DNA of 64,000 bases from Zobellella endophytica (GTDB lineage Bacteria > Pseudomonadota > Gammaproteobacteria > Enterobacterales > Aeromonadaceae). The position numbers and the translations under genes were made by a program. The notes beneath the pieces are model-generated. The model was not told the DNA's origin. It made no database searches and saw only the letters and a list, made by a program, of their open reading frames with translations. The stretch's first letter is position 1. Each line of letters starts with the position of its first letter. Positions 19,177 through 27,440 of this stretch are shown here, in pieces. Location: positions 230,157 to 294,156 of the forward strand of contig NZ_PXYG01000005.1 of assembly GCF_003012775.1 (NCBI RefSeq). Reading direction: 5' to 3'.

Positions 19177-20157
19177 ATGCTGAAACATCTGCTTATGGCC
19201 GCCCTGCTGCTGTGCTCCGCGGCGGCCTCGGCGCAATCCGTGTTCGACGTCCGGCTCGATCCGGCCCCCTACAGCCGGACCGAGGCGCGGGAGCAGGCGC
19301 TGCGCCTGGTGCTGGCGCGGATCACCGGCGATCGGGCGCAGGACTCCTGGGTGCAGGATGAGGCCCTGGGCGATCTGCAGCGTTACCTGCAATCCGAGCC
19401 GGATGGCCCCGGCTACAATGCCCGCTTCGATGGCGAGGCCCTGCTGCCGCTGCTGCAAAGCGGCGGGCTCGATATCTGGCTGGAGCCGCGGCCGCCGGTG
19501 CTGGTGTGGCTGCTGGACGAGGGCCGCCCCCGCAGCGAGGCGGACCGCGCCTGGCGGCAGGCGTCGTCCGCCTACCAGCTGCCGCTGCTGTGGCCGTTGT
19601 GGGATCTGCAGGAACACATGCAGATCGACACCGCCCGGCTGTTCGAGCCCGGCATGCTGCGCGACGCCAGTGCGCGCTACGGCGCCGATTACTGGCTGGC
19701 GGTGGAAGACGACGGCGAGCGTCTGCGCTGGCAGCTGTTCGGCAAGGACGACGACCAGGCGCTGACCGAAGGCGCCCTGGCCGCCGGCGACGAGGCGGCG
19801 ACGGCGCTGCTGGCGGCACTGAACCGGTACTGGGTGGCGGAGGCCGGCGGCCGGGAGCCGCCGCGGGCCGACAATCCGGATCCGCTCGAACCGCTGTCGC
19901 TCGGGCAGGATGCCCCGGGCGAACTGAGCATACTGGTGTCGGGCCTGCGCCGGTTTACCGACTCGATTCGCCTGGAGCAGCAACTACGCGCGCTCGACGG
20001 GGTGGAGCAGGCCTATGTGGCGGAAAGCGCCGGTCATCAGTTCCGCTTCCGGCTGGTGGTGGCGGGCTCGCGGGCGTCGGTGCTGCAGGCGGTGGCCGCC
20101 CTGCCGGGACTGAGCGCCGCCGGCGAACGGGAATTCACCTTCAGGGGCGGCGAGTGA
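19177..20157 (+). CDS. DUF2066 family periplasmic protein
   Basis: A 326-aa protein with a cleavable-looking signal peptide (MLKHLLMAALLLCSAAASAQS, cleavage near AQS) and no membrane segment afterwards, so probably periplasmic. The N-terminal region SVFDVRLDPAPYSRTEAREQALRLVL is typical of DUF2066. This family is conserved next to hda in Aeromonas/Shewanella-like genomes; its function is unknown. The stop overlaps the GTG start of hda by 4 nt, so the two are translationally coupled. Confidence 0.78.
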   Translation: MLKHLLMAALLLCSAAASAQSVFDVRLDPAPYSRTEAREQALRLVLARITGDRAQDSWVQDEALGDLQRYLQSEPDGPGYNARFDGEALLPLLQSGGLDIWLEPRPPVLVWLLDEGRPRSEADRAWRQASSAYQLPLLWPLWDLQEHMQIDTARLFEPGMLRDASARYGADYWLAVEDDGERLRWQLFGKDDDQALTEGALAAGDEAATALLAALNRYWVAEAGGREPPRADNPDPLEPLSLGQDAPGELSILVSGLRRFTDSIRLEQQLRALDGVEQAYVAESAGHQFRFRLVVAGSRASVLQAVAALPGLSAAGEREFTFRGGE

Positions 20158-20876
20158 GTAAAGAAGACGAAGACGACACCCAGCCGGCGCAACTGGCGCT
20201 GGCGGTGCAACTGCCCGACGACGAAACCTTTGCCAGTTTTTACCCGGGCGACAATGCCCAGTTGATCACCGCGCTCAAGAACGCCGCCATCGGCCAGGGC
20301 GCCGATGTGCTGTATTTCTGGGGCCAGCGGGGCAGCGGCCGCTCCCACCTGCTGCACGCCACCTGCGCCGAGGTCAATGCCTCCGGCGAGGCCGCCGCCT
20401 ATATTCCGCTCGATTGCCACCGGCAGATGTCGCCACGCCTGCTCGAGGGCATGGAGCTGCTGCCGCTGGTGTGCCTGGACAACCTGGACGCCATCGCCGG
20501 GGTGGAGGAGTGGGAGCGGGCGGTGTTCAACTTTTTCAACCGCCGGCGGGAGCGGGCGGCGGGGTCGCTGATCGTGTCAGCGGTCAGCGCCTCGCGCAAC
20601 CTGGGGCTGGCGCTGCCGGATCTGGCGTCCCGCCTGGACTGGGGCGTGGCCTATCAGCTGCGGCCGCTGGATGACGAGGGCAAGCTCAGCGCCCTGCAGC
20701 TGCGGGCCGAGCTGCGCGGCTTCAAGCTGCCGACCGACGTCGGGCGCCTGCTGCTGAACCGGCTGTCGCGGGACATGCGTACCCTGCTGGCCGCCCTCGA
20801 CCTGCTGGACAACGCCTCCTTCCAGGCCAAGCGCAAGCTGAGCATCCCCTTCACCAAGGAAATACTGGGGCTGTAA
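20154..20876 (+). CDS. hda: DnaA regulatory inactivator Hda
   Basis: Binds the replication sliding clamp and stimulates ATP hydrolysis by DnaA, limiting re-initiation. The start is the GTG at 20154 overlapping the upstream stop (GTGA). The N-terminus has a clamp-binding-like QLALAV motif, and the AAA+ core follows with a P-loop-like FWGQRGSGRSHLLHA, CLDNLDAIAG and the arginine-finger region DLASRLDWG. Length 240 aa is close to E. coli Hda. It is part of the conserved uraA-hda-yfgD-bepA neighbourhood. Confidence 0.92.
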   Translation: MSKEDEDDTQPAQLALAVQLPDDETFASFYPGDNAQLITALKNAAIGQGADVLYFWGQRGSGRSHLLHATCAEVNASGEAAAYIPLDCHRQMSPRLLEGMELLPLVCLDNLDAIAGVEEWERAVFNFFNRRRERAAGSLIVSAVSASRNLGLALPDLASRLDWGVAYQLRPLDDEGKLSALQLRAELRGFKLPTDVGRLLLNRLSRDMRTLLAALDLLDNASFQAKRKLSIPFTKEILGL

Positions 20877-20895
20877 GGGGCGGGACGCCAAGGCG

Positions 20896-20972
20896 GGGAC
20901 CAGGGATTGGTGACTGGGGATTCGAGAGCCATTATTCTGGTCCCGAGTCCCGAGTCCCGAGTCCCGAGTCCC
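20896..20972 (+). repeat. Heptad hairpin element: 4 purine-rich 7-mers / 21 nt / 4 GAGTCCC
   Basis: Left arm (20896-20923) reads GGGACCA, GGGATTG, GTGACTG, GGGATTC. The right arm (20945-20972) is four exact GAGTCCC units, complementary to the left. The last base of the array is the first base of the complement of the DUF2069 stop codon. It lies between convergent hda and the DUF2069 gene. Confidence 0.9.
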
Positions 20973-21346
20973 TAGCCCTTTTTCTTGCGAATGCTCAGGC
21001 CCAGCTCCCGGCCGCGCAGCTTGGCGTAGTAGCTGCTGCCCACGAACATCAGGCTGGCGAAGCCCAGCTCCACCAGCGCGAGCCAGCGTTCGCCCTCGTC
21101 CACCCACAGCAGCGTCAGGGCGTGCAGGAAGTAGGGCATGATCAGGAAAATGGCCCAGGCGTGGGTATAGGGGTTGCCCCTGACCATGCCGGCCATGGGA
21201 ATAAACAGCCAGGGCAGCCACATCATCAGCATAAAGCCGGCGCCCAGCTCCGGGTGCGGGGAAATCAGGCCGTGCCAGAGCGCGACCCAGAGGATCAAAC
21301 CAAAATAGCCGGCCAGTGCCAGCCTGCGAGCCAGAGGTGTGGTCAT
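20972..21346 (-). CDS. DUF2069 family membrane protein
   Basis: A small inner-membrane protein of 124 aa with about four hydrophobic helices (LALAGYFGLILWVALWHGL, FMLMMWLPWLFIPMAGMV, AWAIFLIMPYFLHALTLLW, WLALVELGFASLMFVG) and a basic C-terminal tail (RKKKG). DUF2069 is conserved beside the ArsC-like gene in this genomic neighbourhood; function unknown. Its ATG overlaps the stop codon of the upstream gene by one base (TAATG), so the two form an operon. Confidence 0.8.
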   Translation of the reverse strand: MTTPLARRLALAGYFGLILWVALWHGLISPHPELGAGFMLMMWLPWLFIPMAGMVRGNPYTHAWAIFLIMPYFLHALTLLWVDEGERWLALVELGFASLMFVGSSYYAKLRGRELGLSIRKKKG

Positions 21347-21693
21347 TACAGAATATCCAGAACCTGCTCGGGCGGGCGGCCCAGGGCGGCTTTATCGTTA
21401 TGGACCACGATGGGGCGTTCGATCAGCTTGGGGTGCGCCACCATGGCGGCGAGCAGCGCCGCTTCGTCCTGCACCTCGGCGAGCCCCAGGGCCTGGTATT
21501 CCTCTTCCTTGGTGCGCATCAGCTCCCGCGCCGAGCTCATGCCCAGCTGGGCCAGCAGGGTTTTCAGTTGATCCACGTCGGGCGGGGTTTCCAGATATTT
21601 GATAACCTCGGGCTGGTGGCCATGCTGCTCGAGCAGGGCGAGGGTTTCCCGGCTTTTAGAGCAGCGGGGATTATGGTAGATACGTAGGCTCAT
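21346..21693 (-). CDS. yfgD: ArsC-family thioredoxin-fold reductase (YfgD-like)
   Basis: A 115-aa ArsC-fold protein: MSLRIYHNPRCSKSRETLALL carries the single N-terminal active Cys (about residue 11) of glutaredoxin-linked arsenate reductases, and the C-terminal RPIVVHNDKAALGRPPE motif is also typical. The start at 21693 is preceded by AGGAG; an ATG further upstream (21762) would add a 23-residue tail with no family support. There is no arsenic operon nearby; its synteny with hda and bepA matches YfgD, whose physiological substrate is uncertain. Confidence 0.88.
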   Translation of the reverse strand: MSLRIYHNPRCSKSRETLALLEQHGHQPEVIKYLETPPDVDQLKTLLAQLGMSSARELMRTKEEEYQALGLAEVQDEAALLAAMVAHPKLIERPIVVHNDKAALGRPPEQVLDIL

Positions 21694-21754
21694 TTTAAAC
21701 TCCTGTGGCAATGCAGCGGGCATTGTATAAAAGCTAGTGCGGAGGGTACAGCAT

Positions 21755-22201
21755 ATGGGCAAGCATCAGGCCCTGTTTTTGGCGGTGTTGGCGATGGCCG
21801 GGTGCCGGGAGGCGGCCACCCTGACCCTGGCCGACGGGGAGCGGCAGACGCTCGGCGATTACCGGGGCCAGTGGCTGGTGGTGAACTATTTTGCCGAATG
21901 GTGCGCCCCCTGCCTGCGGGAGATGCCGCTGCTCAACGAATTGAGCGAGGCGGCGGGGCCGGCGGTGCTGGCGGTGAGCTTCGACGCGCTGCCGGCCCAG
22001 GCGCTGCAGAGCCTGAAGGAGCGCTACGAGATGGCGATGCCGGTGGTGGCCAGCCTGGAGGGCGGCTGGCCCTTCGAGGCGCCCCGGGTGCTGCCCACCA
22101 CCTTCGTGATCAACCCCCAGGGCAAGCTGGAGGCGGAAATTCGCGGCGAACTGCACGCGGAGGATCTGGCCCGCTGGCAGGAACAGTACTGGGGGCAGTA
22201 G
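21755..22201 (+). CDS. TlpA/ResA-like thioredoxin lipoprotein
   Basis: A membrane-anchored thiol-disulfide oxidoreductase facing the periplasm. The 148-aa protein has a lipoprotein signal with lipobox AMAGC (Cys17), followed by a thioredoxin fold with active site WCAPC (Cys50, Cys53) in YFAEWCAPCLREMP and the cis-Pro segment RVLPTTFVINPQG. The ATG at 21755 follows GGAGGG at good spacing; a GTG at 21737 is less likely. It is divergent from yfgD and followed by the large palindromic array. Confidence 0.87.
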   Translation: MGKHQALFLAVLAMAGCREAATLTLADGERQTLGDYRGQWLVVNYFAEWCAPCLREMPLLNELSEAAGPAVLAVSFDALPAQALQSLKERYEMAMPVVASLEGGWPFEAPRVLPTTFVINPQGKLEAEIRGELHAEDLARWQEQYWGQ

Positions 22202-22285
22202 CCCGTGCGGGCCCGCAGACCAGGCTCCGTTGTCGGGGCCGGAGTCCTCTGCCCTGGAGCCCCGCCTGCGCGGACAACTCGAGGC

Positions 22286-23083
22286 GTAGGGGCACCGCGT
22301 TGCACCGGGTCTGCCGGGTCCACTTCAGTGGACCTTTCCGATAACGGCGCCGGGGTTCGGTCGACTGAAGTCGACCCTACGGGCCACCGCGTTGCACCGG
22401 GTCTGCCGTAGGGTCCACTTCAGTGGACCTGTCCGATAACGGCGCCGGGGTTCGGTCGAATAAATTCGACCCTACAAATACTTCCCCGCATTTGTAGGGT
22501 CCACTTCAGTGGACCTGTCCGATAACGGCGTCGGGGTTCGGTCGACTGAAGTCGACCCTACGGGCCACCGCGTTGCACCGGGTCTGCCGTAGGGTCCACT
22601 TCAGTGGACCTGTCCGATAACGGCGCCGGGGTTCGGTCGAATAAATTCGACCCTACAAATACTTCCCCGCATTTGTAGGGTCCACTTCAGTGGACCTTTC
22701 CGATAACGGCGCCGGGGTTCGGTCGAATAAATTCGACCCTACGGGCCACCGCGTTGCACCGGGTCTGCCGTAGGGTCCACTTCAGTGGACCTGTCCGATA
22801 ACGGCGTCGGGGTTCGGTCGACTGAAGTCGACCCTACAAATACTTCCCCGCATTTGTAGGGTCCACTTCAGTGGACCTGTCCGATAACGGCGTTGGGGTT
22901 CGGTCGACTGAAGTCGACCCTACAATGACCACCCCGATAACGGCGTTGGGGTTCGGTCGACTGAAGTCGACCCTACAATGACCACCCCGACCACGGCGTT
23001 GGGGTTCGGTCGACTGAAGTCGACCCTACAATGACCACCCCGACCACGGCGTCGGGGTTCGGTCGACTGAAGTCGCCCCTACA
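22286..23083. repeat. Array of double-hairpin (three-way-junction) repeats, 7 full and 3 half units
   Basis: Each full unit contains hairpin 1 (GTCCACT-TC-AGTGGAC), a linker beginning CTGTCCGATAACGGCG, and hairpin 2 (GGTCGACT-GA-AGTCGACC or GGTCGAAT-AA-ATTCGACC), enclosed by GTAGGG...CCCTAC. Hairpin 1 starts at 22318, 22413, 22499, 22594, 22680, 22775 and 22861, i.e. strictly alternating 95- and 86-bp steps (181-bp dimer) because two different spacers alternate. Three half units with only hairpin 2 follow (about 22932-23083). The array fills the gap between the TlpA-like gene and bepA. The remaining 22202-22285 has no recognisable gene. Confidence 0.95.
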
Positions 23084-23122
23084 ATGACCACCGTGATCTC
23101 CCCGTCGCTTCCGCGAACGGGC

Positions 23123-24565
23123 TCAGTTGCGCAGGGTGTCCCAGTCTTTCTGCTGTTGGCGCAACTGCTCCAGGCGGGCGCCGAGGCGGGCGCGCTGCAT
23201 GGCGTCCTTGGACATGTTGGCGGCAATTTCCATCTGATCCACCGCCACCTCGTAGCGCCCCTTGAGCGCGGCCACCTCGGCCTGGGCCTGGCGGAACGCC
23301 GACTCATCGCTGAGCGGCCGGTAGGCCTGGGCGATCAGTTCCCAGGCCAGCGGGTTTTCCGGATGGCGGCGCAGGTAGCCGTCGAGCAGCTCGGCGGCCT
23401 GCTGGTGCCTTCCGGCCTGCAGCAGGCTGTCGGCCAGGTTGATCATCACCACCTGATTGTCGGGCAGCCGCTGCCGGGCCTGCTGCAGCCGGGCGATGGC
23501 GGTGTCGTGACGTTTCTGGGCGTTGTCCAGATCGGTCAGGGCATCGAGAACAAAGATATTGTTGCCGTGGCGGCCGGCCAGCTCGGTCAGCACCGTTCTG
23601 GCCGGTTCGTACTCGTTGATGGCCAGCAGGCCCAGCGCCTGGCCGTAGCGGGCGGCGTCGGGCTGCCAGTCGCCGCCCTGGGTGGCGGCCCGCTCGAAGT
23701 AGCGGTGCAGCTCGCTGGTGCTGGATTGCTGGAAGCGCACCATGATGCGGGCCTTGGCAAGCTGGAAGTCGAGGCTCGGCGGATATTGTTTGGCGGGGTA
23801 TTCCGCCGCCCGGCTGCGGGCTTCGGCGATACGGCTGGCGGGCAGCGGGTGGGTCAGCAGCATCTGCGGCGGCGTGCTGGCAAACTGGTACTGCTCCGCC
23901 AGTTTCTGGAAGAAGCTGGCCATGGCGGCGGGATCGAAGCCGGCGTTGTGCAGCAGGCGCAGGCCGATGCGGTCCGCCTCGAATTCGTTGTCCCGGGTGT
24001 AGTTGATCGCCGACTGCATCTTCAGCCCCAGGGTGGTCTGCAGCGCGGCCATGCCCGCCTGGGGGTTGACCATGGCCAGCGCCACCGAGCCCACCAGACC
24101 GGCGATGGTCAGCGGGGTGCTGCGCGACTGGGATTCGAGATAGCGGGCGATATGGCGCTGGGTGACGTGGGTGATTTCGTGGGCCAGCACCGAGGCCAGC
24201 TCGCTTTCATTGGCGGCATTGAGGAACAGCCCCGAGTGGATTTGCACCACGCCGCCGAGGAAGGCGCTGGCGTTGATACTGTCGTCGCGGATCAGCAGGA
24301 ACCGGAACGGAAAACGCACCGAGTCGGCCTGGGACAGCAGCTTGAGCCCGAGATCGGTGACGTACTCGTTGAGCACGGGATCGTCGATAATGGGCTGGTT
24401 GGCGCGGGCAAAACGGGTAAAGGCCTGGCCGAAGCGGGCTTCCCGCTCCACCGACATGGCACTGACCCCGGCGGTACCGATGTCGGGCAGGCTGTTGGCG
24501 GCCGCCACCGGCAGGGCCGTTGCCAGGGCGAAAGCCAGAGCCAGTTTGGTTGCGCGAAAACCCAT
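23123..24565 (-). CDS. bepA: Periplasmic M48 metalloprotease/chaperone BepA
   Basis: Maintains outer-membrane assembly by helping LptD folding and degrading stalled substrates. The 480-aa precursor has a signal peptide (MGFRATKLALAFALATALPVAAA), the zinc motif HEITH (residues 129-133) with the third ligand in DNEFEADRIG, and a C-terminal TPR half. Length is close to E. coli BepA (YfgC). It is transcribed toward the repeat array and diverges from the TusA-like/PerM pair, the conserved yfgC-yfgO region. Confidence 0.93.
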   Translation of the reverse strand: MGFRATKLALAFALATALPVAAANSLPDIGTAGVSAMSVEREARFGQAFTRFARANQPIIDDPVLNEYVTDLGLKLLSQADSVRFPFRFLLIRDDSINASAFLGGVVQIHSGLFLNAANESELASVLAHEITHVTQRHIARYLESQSRSTPLTIAGLVGSVALAMVNPQAGMAALQTTLGLKMQSAINYTRDNEFEADRIGLRLLHNAGFDPAAMASFFQKLAEQYQFASTPPQMLLTHPLPASRIAEARSRAAEYPAKQYPPSLDFQLAKARIMVRFQQSSTSELHRYFERAATQGGDWQPDAARYGQALGLLAINEYEPARTVLTELAGRHGNNIFVLDALTDLDNAQKRHDTAIARLQQARQRLPDNQVVMINLADSLLQAGRHQQAAELLDGYLRRHPENPLAWELIAQAYRPLSDESAFRQAQAEVAALKGRYEVAVDQMEIAANMSKDAMQRARLGARLEQLRQQQKDWDTLRN

Positions 24566-24681
24566 TGCGAAAACCTTCTTGATGCTGCGTTAAACGCAGA
24601 ATAACCCTCTGTATGTGGCGGAACAAGCATTGTTTGGTAAGGCGAACAAGGGGATAATGCGTTTCTTTTGACGGGGGTGGA

Positions 24682-24903
24682 ATGGACCGGCTGGATGCGA
24701 GCGAGTGGCGTTGTCCGCTGCCGCTGATCAAGGTCAAGCTGTGGTTGAAGGCGGCCCGGGGCGGGCAGCAGCTGCGGCTGTTACTGAGCGATCCCGGCTC
24801 TCGCCAGGATATCCCCGCTTATGCCACCCGGGCCGGGCACCGGGTGCGGGTGGTCGCCGACGGCCCCCATCTTCTCGAACTCATTATCACCAAGGCACCA
24901 TAA
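24682..24903 (+). CDS. TusA/SirA-family sulfur-carrier-like protein
   Basis: A 73-aa protein with the TusA-type motif: Cys11 in WRCPLPLIKVK, the CP-x-P signature that carries persulfide in TusA. The rest follows the small two-layer alpha/beta fold (GQQLRLLLSDPGSRQDIPAYA...). It lies 11 bp upstream of the PerM-like gene and is likely co-transcribed. This bepA-linked paralogue is common, but its acceptor is not known; it should not be equated with TusA proper. Confidence 0.82.
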   Translation: MDRLDASEWRCPLPLIKVKLWLKAARGGQQLRLLLSDPGSRQDIPAYATRAGHRVRVVADGPHLLELIITKAP

Positions 24904-24914
24904 GGAAGTTTTTC

Positions 24915-25985
24915 ATGCTGGATGTTCTCAAGCACTGGTATCGACAGCGCTTTTCCGATCCGGGTGCGGTCGCCCTGTTCCTGATCCTGTTGTTCGGCTT
25001 CGTGGTGGTGTATTTCATGGGCCATATCCTGGCGCCCTTTTTTGCCGCCATCGTGATCGCCTACCTGCTGGAGTGGCCGGTGAGCCGCATGGAGCGACTG
25101 GGACTGGGGCGGGGGCTGGCCGCCGGGGTGGTGCTGCTGTTGTTCGCGTTGCTGATGGTGCTGTCGTTGATCAGCATTGTGCCTTCCTTCCTGGTGCAGA
25201 CCGCCAACCTGGCGCGGGAAGTGCCCACCATGATCAGCCGCACCCAGGAGGTGATGCTGACCCTGCCGGAGCAGTACCCCGAACTGGTGGACGTGACCCT
25301 GGTGCAGAGCATTCTCGATGATCTGCGCGCCCGGCTGCTGGGCTCGGCCGACGCCATTCTCAGCGTATCGATCAGCTCGCTCACCAACGCCGCCGTGTTG
25401 CTGGTGTATCTGATCCTGGTGTCGGTGCTGGTGTTCTTTATGCTCAAGGACAAACGCCACCTGCTGGAGGGCATCAGCCGGTTCCTGCCCCGCAACCGGG
25501 AGCTGGTGTCGCGGGTCTGGCTGGAGATGAACGGCCAGATTGCCAACTATGTGCGCGGCAAGGTCATCGAAATCCTGATCGTCGGCGGCGTCAGCTACGT
25601 CACCTTCATGCTGCTGGGGCTCAACTATGCGCTGCTGCTGGCGGTGCTGGTCGGCTTTTCGGTGCTGATCCCCTACATCGGTGCGGCGGCGGCGACGGTG
25701 CCGGTGGCCATGGTGGGGCTGTTCCAGTGGGGACTGAGCCCCGACTTCCTGTACCTGATGATCGCCTACGCCATCATTCAGGCGCTGGACGGCAACGTGC
25801 TGGTGCCCATCCTGTTTTCCGAGGCGGTCAACCTGCACCCCATCGCCATCATCGTCGCCGTGCTGGTGTTCGGCGGCCTGTGGGGCTTCTGGGGGGTGTT
25901 CTTCGCCATCCCGCTGGCCACCCTGGTGAAGGCGGTGATCAATGCCTGGCCCCGGCATGAAGATCTGCCGGCCGGCCAGCCGTAA
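24915..25985 (+). CDS. perM: AI-2E family transporter (PerM-like)
   Basis: An inner-membrane protein of 356 aa with about eight helices, in the AI-2E/YdiK/PerM exporter family. Segments such as LILLFGFVVVYFMGHILAPFFAAIVIAYLLEWPVSRM near the N-terminus and the C-terminal FSVLIPYIGAAAATVPVA and LVPILFSEAVNLHPIAII are family hallmarks. The start is the ATG at 24915 after AAGGAAG; upstream in-frame sequence is the shadow of the TusA-like gene. Substrate unknown; PerM is linked to BepA by synteny. Confidence 0.88.
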   Translation: MLDVLKHWYRQRFSDPGAVALFLILLFGFVVVYFMGHILAPFFAAIVIAYLLEWPVSRMERLGLGRGLAAGVVLLLFALLMVLSLISIVPSFLVQTANLAREVPTMISRTQEVMLTLPEQYPELVDVTLVQSILDDLRARLLGSADAILSVSISSLTNAAVLLVYLILVSVLVFFMLKDKRHLLEGISRFLPRNRELVSRVWLEMNGQIANYVRGKVIEILIVGGVSYVTFMLLGLNYALLLAVLVGFSVLIPYIGAAAATVPVAMVGLFQWGLSPDFLYLMIAYAIIQALDGNVLVPILFSEAVNLHPIAIIVAVLVFGGLWGFWGVFFAIPLATLVKAVINAWPRHEDLPAGQP

Positions 25986-26021
25986 CCCTGTTTTATTGAA
26001 GACATTAAGGAACCACTAACA

Positions 26022-27359
26022 GTGAGAGAACATTTCGGCTCGCGCTTCGGATTTATCATGGCCGCCGCCGGGGCGGCGGTGGGGCTGGGCAACATCTGGG
26101 GCTTTCCCACCCAGGCGGCGAGCAACGGCGGCGGCGCCTTCCTCATCGCCTATCTGGTGCTGGTGCTGGTGCTGGCTTTTCCCATGCTGGTAATGGAAGT
26201 GGCCATCGGCCGCTATGGCCAGGCCAACCCGGTGGACTCGGTGCGCAAGCTGGGCAGGGGCGATGGGCAGAAGGCCATGGCCTCTTTGGTGGGCTATGCG
26301 GGCATGCTGGTGCCGAGCCTGGTGCTGTCGTTCTATGCCATCGTCGCCGGCTGGCTGCTGGCCTTCCTGGCGGCGGCGGTGACCCGCATCATGGGCTGGG
26401 ACGCCGCCACCGAGTGGCTGCAGGCCTTCGGCCTGGCGCGCAATATCGTCTGGACCCTGGTGTTCTACCTGCTCACCATACTGGTGGTGCAGGCCGGGGT
26501 GCGCCGGGGTATCGAGCGCTGGTCGGCCCGGCTGATGCCGGCGCTGTTCGTGCTGTTCCTGCTGTTGTTCTTCTACATCCTGACCCAGAACGGCGCCATG
26601 GAAGGGCTGCGGCACTACCTGGTGCCGGACTTCGGCAAGGTGATGGAGCCGGATCTGCTGATCAGCGCCATGGGCCAGGCCTTCTTCTCGCTCACCATCG
26701 GCGGCTGCTCCATGCTGATGTACGGCTCCTACCTGAGCAAGCAGGAGAGCATTCCCGGCACCGCCTTCCAGGTGACGCTGATCGACACCGGGGTGGCCTT
26801 TCTCGCCGGCCTGGTGATACTGCCGGCGATGTTCGTGGCCATGAACAATGGGGTGACCATCTATGCGGAAGACGGCAGCCTGCTGAGTTCAGACACCCTG
26901 GTGTTCACCGTGCTGCCGGCGCTGTTCGATACCATGGGCCCGGTAGGGCTGGTGATGGCGCTGGTGTTCTTCGTGCTGATGGGCATCGCCGCGCTGACCT
27001 CGTCCATCTCCATGCTGGAGGTGCCGGTATCCTACACCACCGAGCGGTTCGGGGCCTCGCGCCCGCTGGTGACCTGGCTGCTGGGCGGCGGCCTGGCGCT
27101 GTTCAGCGTGGTCATCTGCCTGAATTTCGGCGCCCTGTTCGGCTTCGTCATCCGCCTGTCCACCCAGAATATCCAGCCGCTGGTGGGCCTGGGGTTCTGC
27201 CTGCTGGGCGGCTGGATGTGGGGCCGGGCCAAACTGTTCGAGGAACTGGTGCAGGGCACGCCCGAGCTGGGTGCCAGCCTGTTCTGGCGCGTCTGGCCCT
27301 GGTATGTGCGGCTGGTGTGCCCGCTGCTGGTGCTGCTGGTGATCGGCGCCAGCTGGTGA
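26022..27359 (+). CDS. Sodium-dependent transporter, SNF family (NSS)
   Basis: A Na+-coupled amino-acid or similar solute importer of the LeuT fold. The N-terminal helix has the hallmark GFIMAAAGAAVGLGNIWGFP (unwound TM1 with the G-x-G-N-x-W-x-F-P motif) and the protein has roughly 11-12 helices over 445 aa. Translation begins at GTG (26022). The gene is 36 bp after perM. Substrate cannot be deduced. Confidence 0.92.
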   Translation: MREHFGSRFGFIMAAAGAAVGLGNIWGFPTQAASNGGGAFLIAYLVLVLVLAFPMLVMEVAIGRYGQANPVDSVRKLGRGDGQKAMASLVGYAGMLVPSLVLSFYAIVAGWLLAFLAAAVTRIMGWDAATEWLQAFGLARNIVWTLVFYLLTILVVQAGVRRGIERWSARLMPALFVLFLLLFFYILTQNGAMEGLRHYLVPDFGKVMEPDLLISAMGQAFFSLTIGGCSMLMYGSYLSKQESIPGTAFQVTLIDTGVAFLAGLVILPAMFVAMNNGVTIYAEDGSLLSSDTLVFTVLPALFDTMGPVGLVMALVFFVLMGIAALTSSISMLEVPVSYTTERFGASRPLVTWLLGGGLALFSVVICLNFGALFGFVIRLSTQNIQPLVGLGFCLLGGWMWGRAKLFEELVQGTPELGASLFWRVWPWYVRLVCPLLVLLVIGASW

Positions 27360-27378
27360 GTCATAGATGAATAAGGCA

Positions 27379-27436
27379 GGGACTCGTGATGGGGGACTCG
27401 GGACTGGAAGATCCCCAGTCCCCGATCCCCGGTCCC
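27379..27436 (+). repeat. Heptad hairpin element, 4 + 4 heptads, degenerate
   Basis: Left arm 27379-27406 (GGGACTC, GTGATGG, GGGACTC, GGGACTG), 2-nt gap, right arm 27409-27436 (AGATCCC, CAGTCCC, CGATCCC, CGGTCCC). It forms a near-continuous hairpin between convergent SNF-transporter and cnoX genes and ends 4 nt from the cnoX stop codon. Confidence 0.85.
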
Positions 27437-27440
27437 GGGG

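Noticed and set aside
22286..23083. Possible CRISPR array
   Set aside because: Spacers are not unique: two spacer sequences alternate exactly, repeats are double palindromes, and there are no cas genes nearby.
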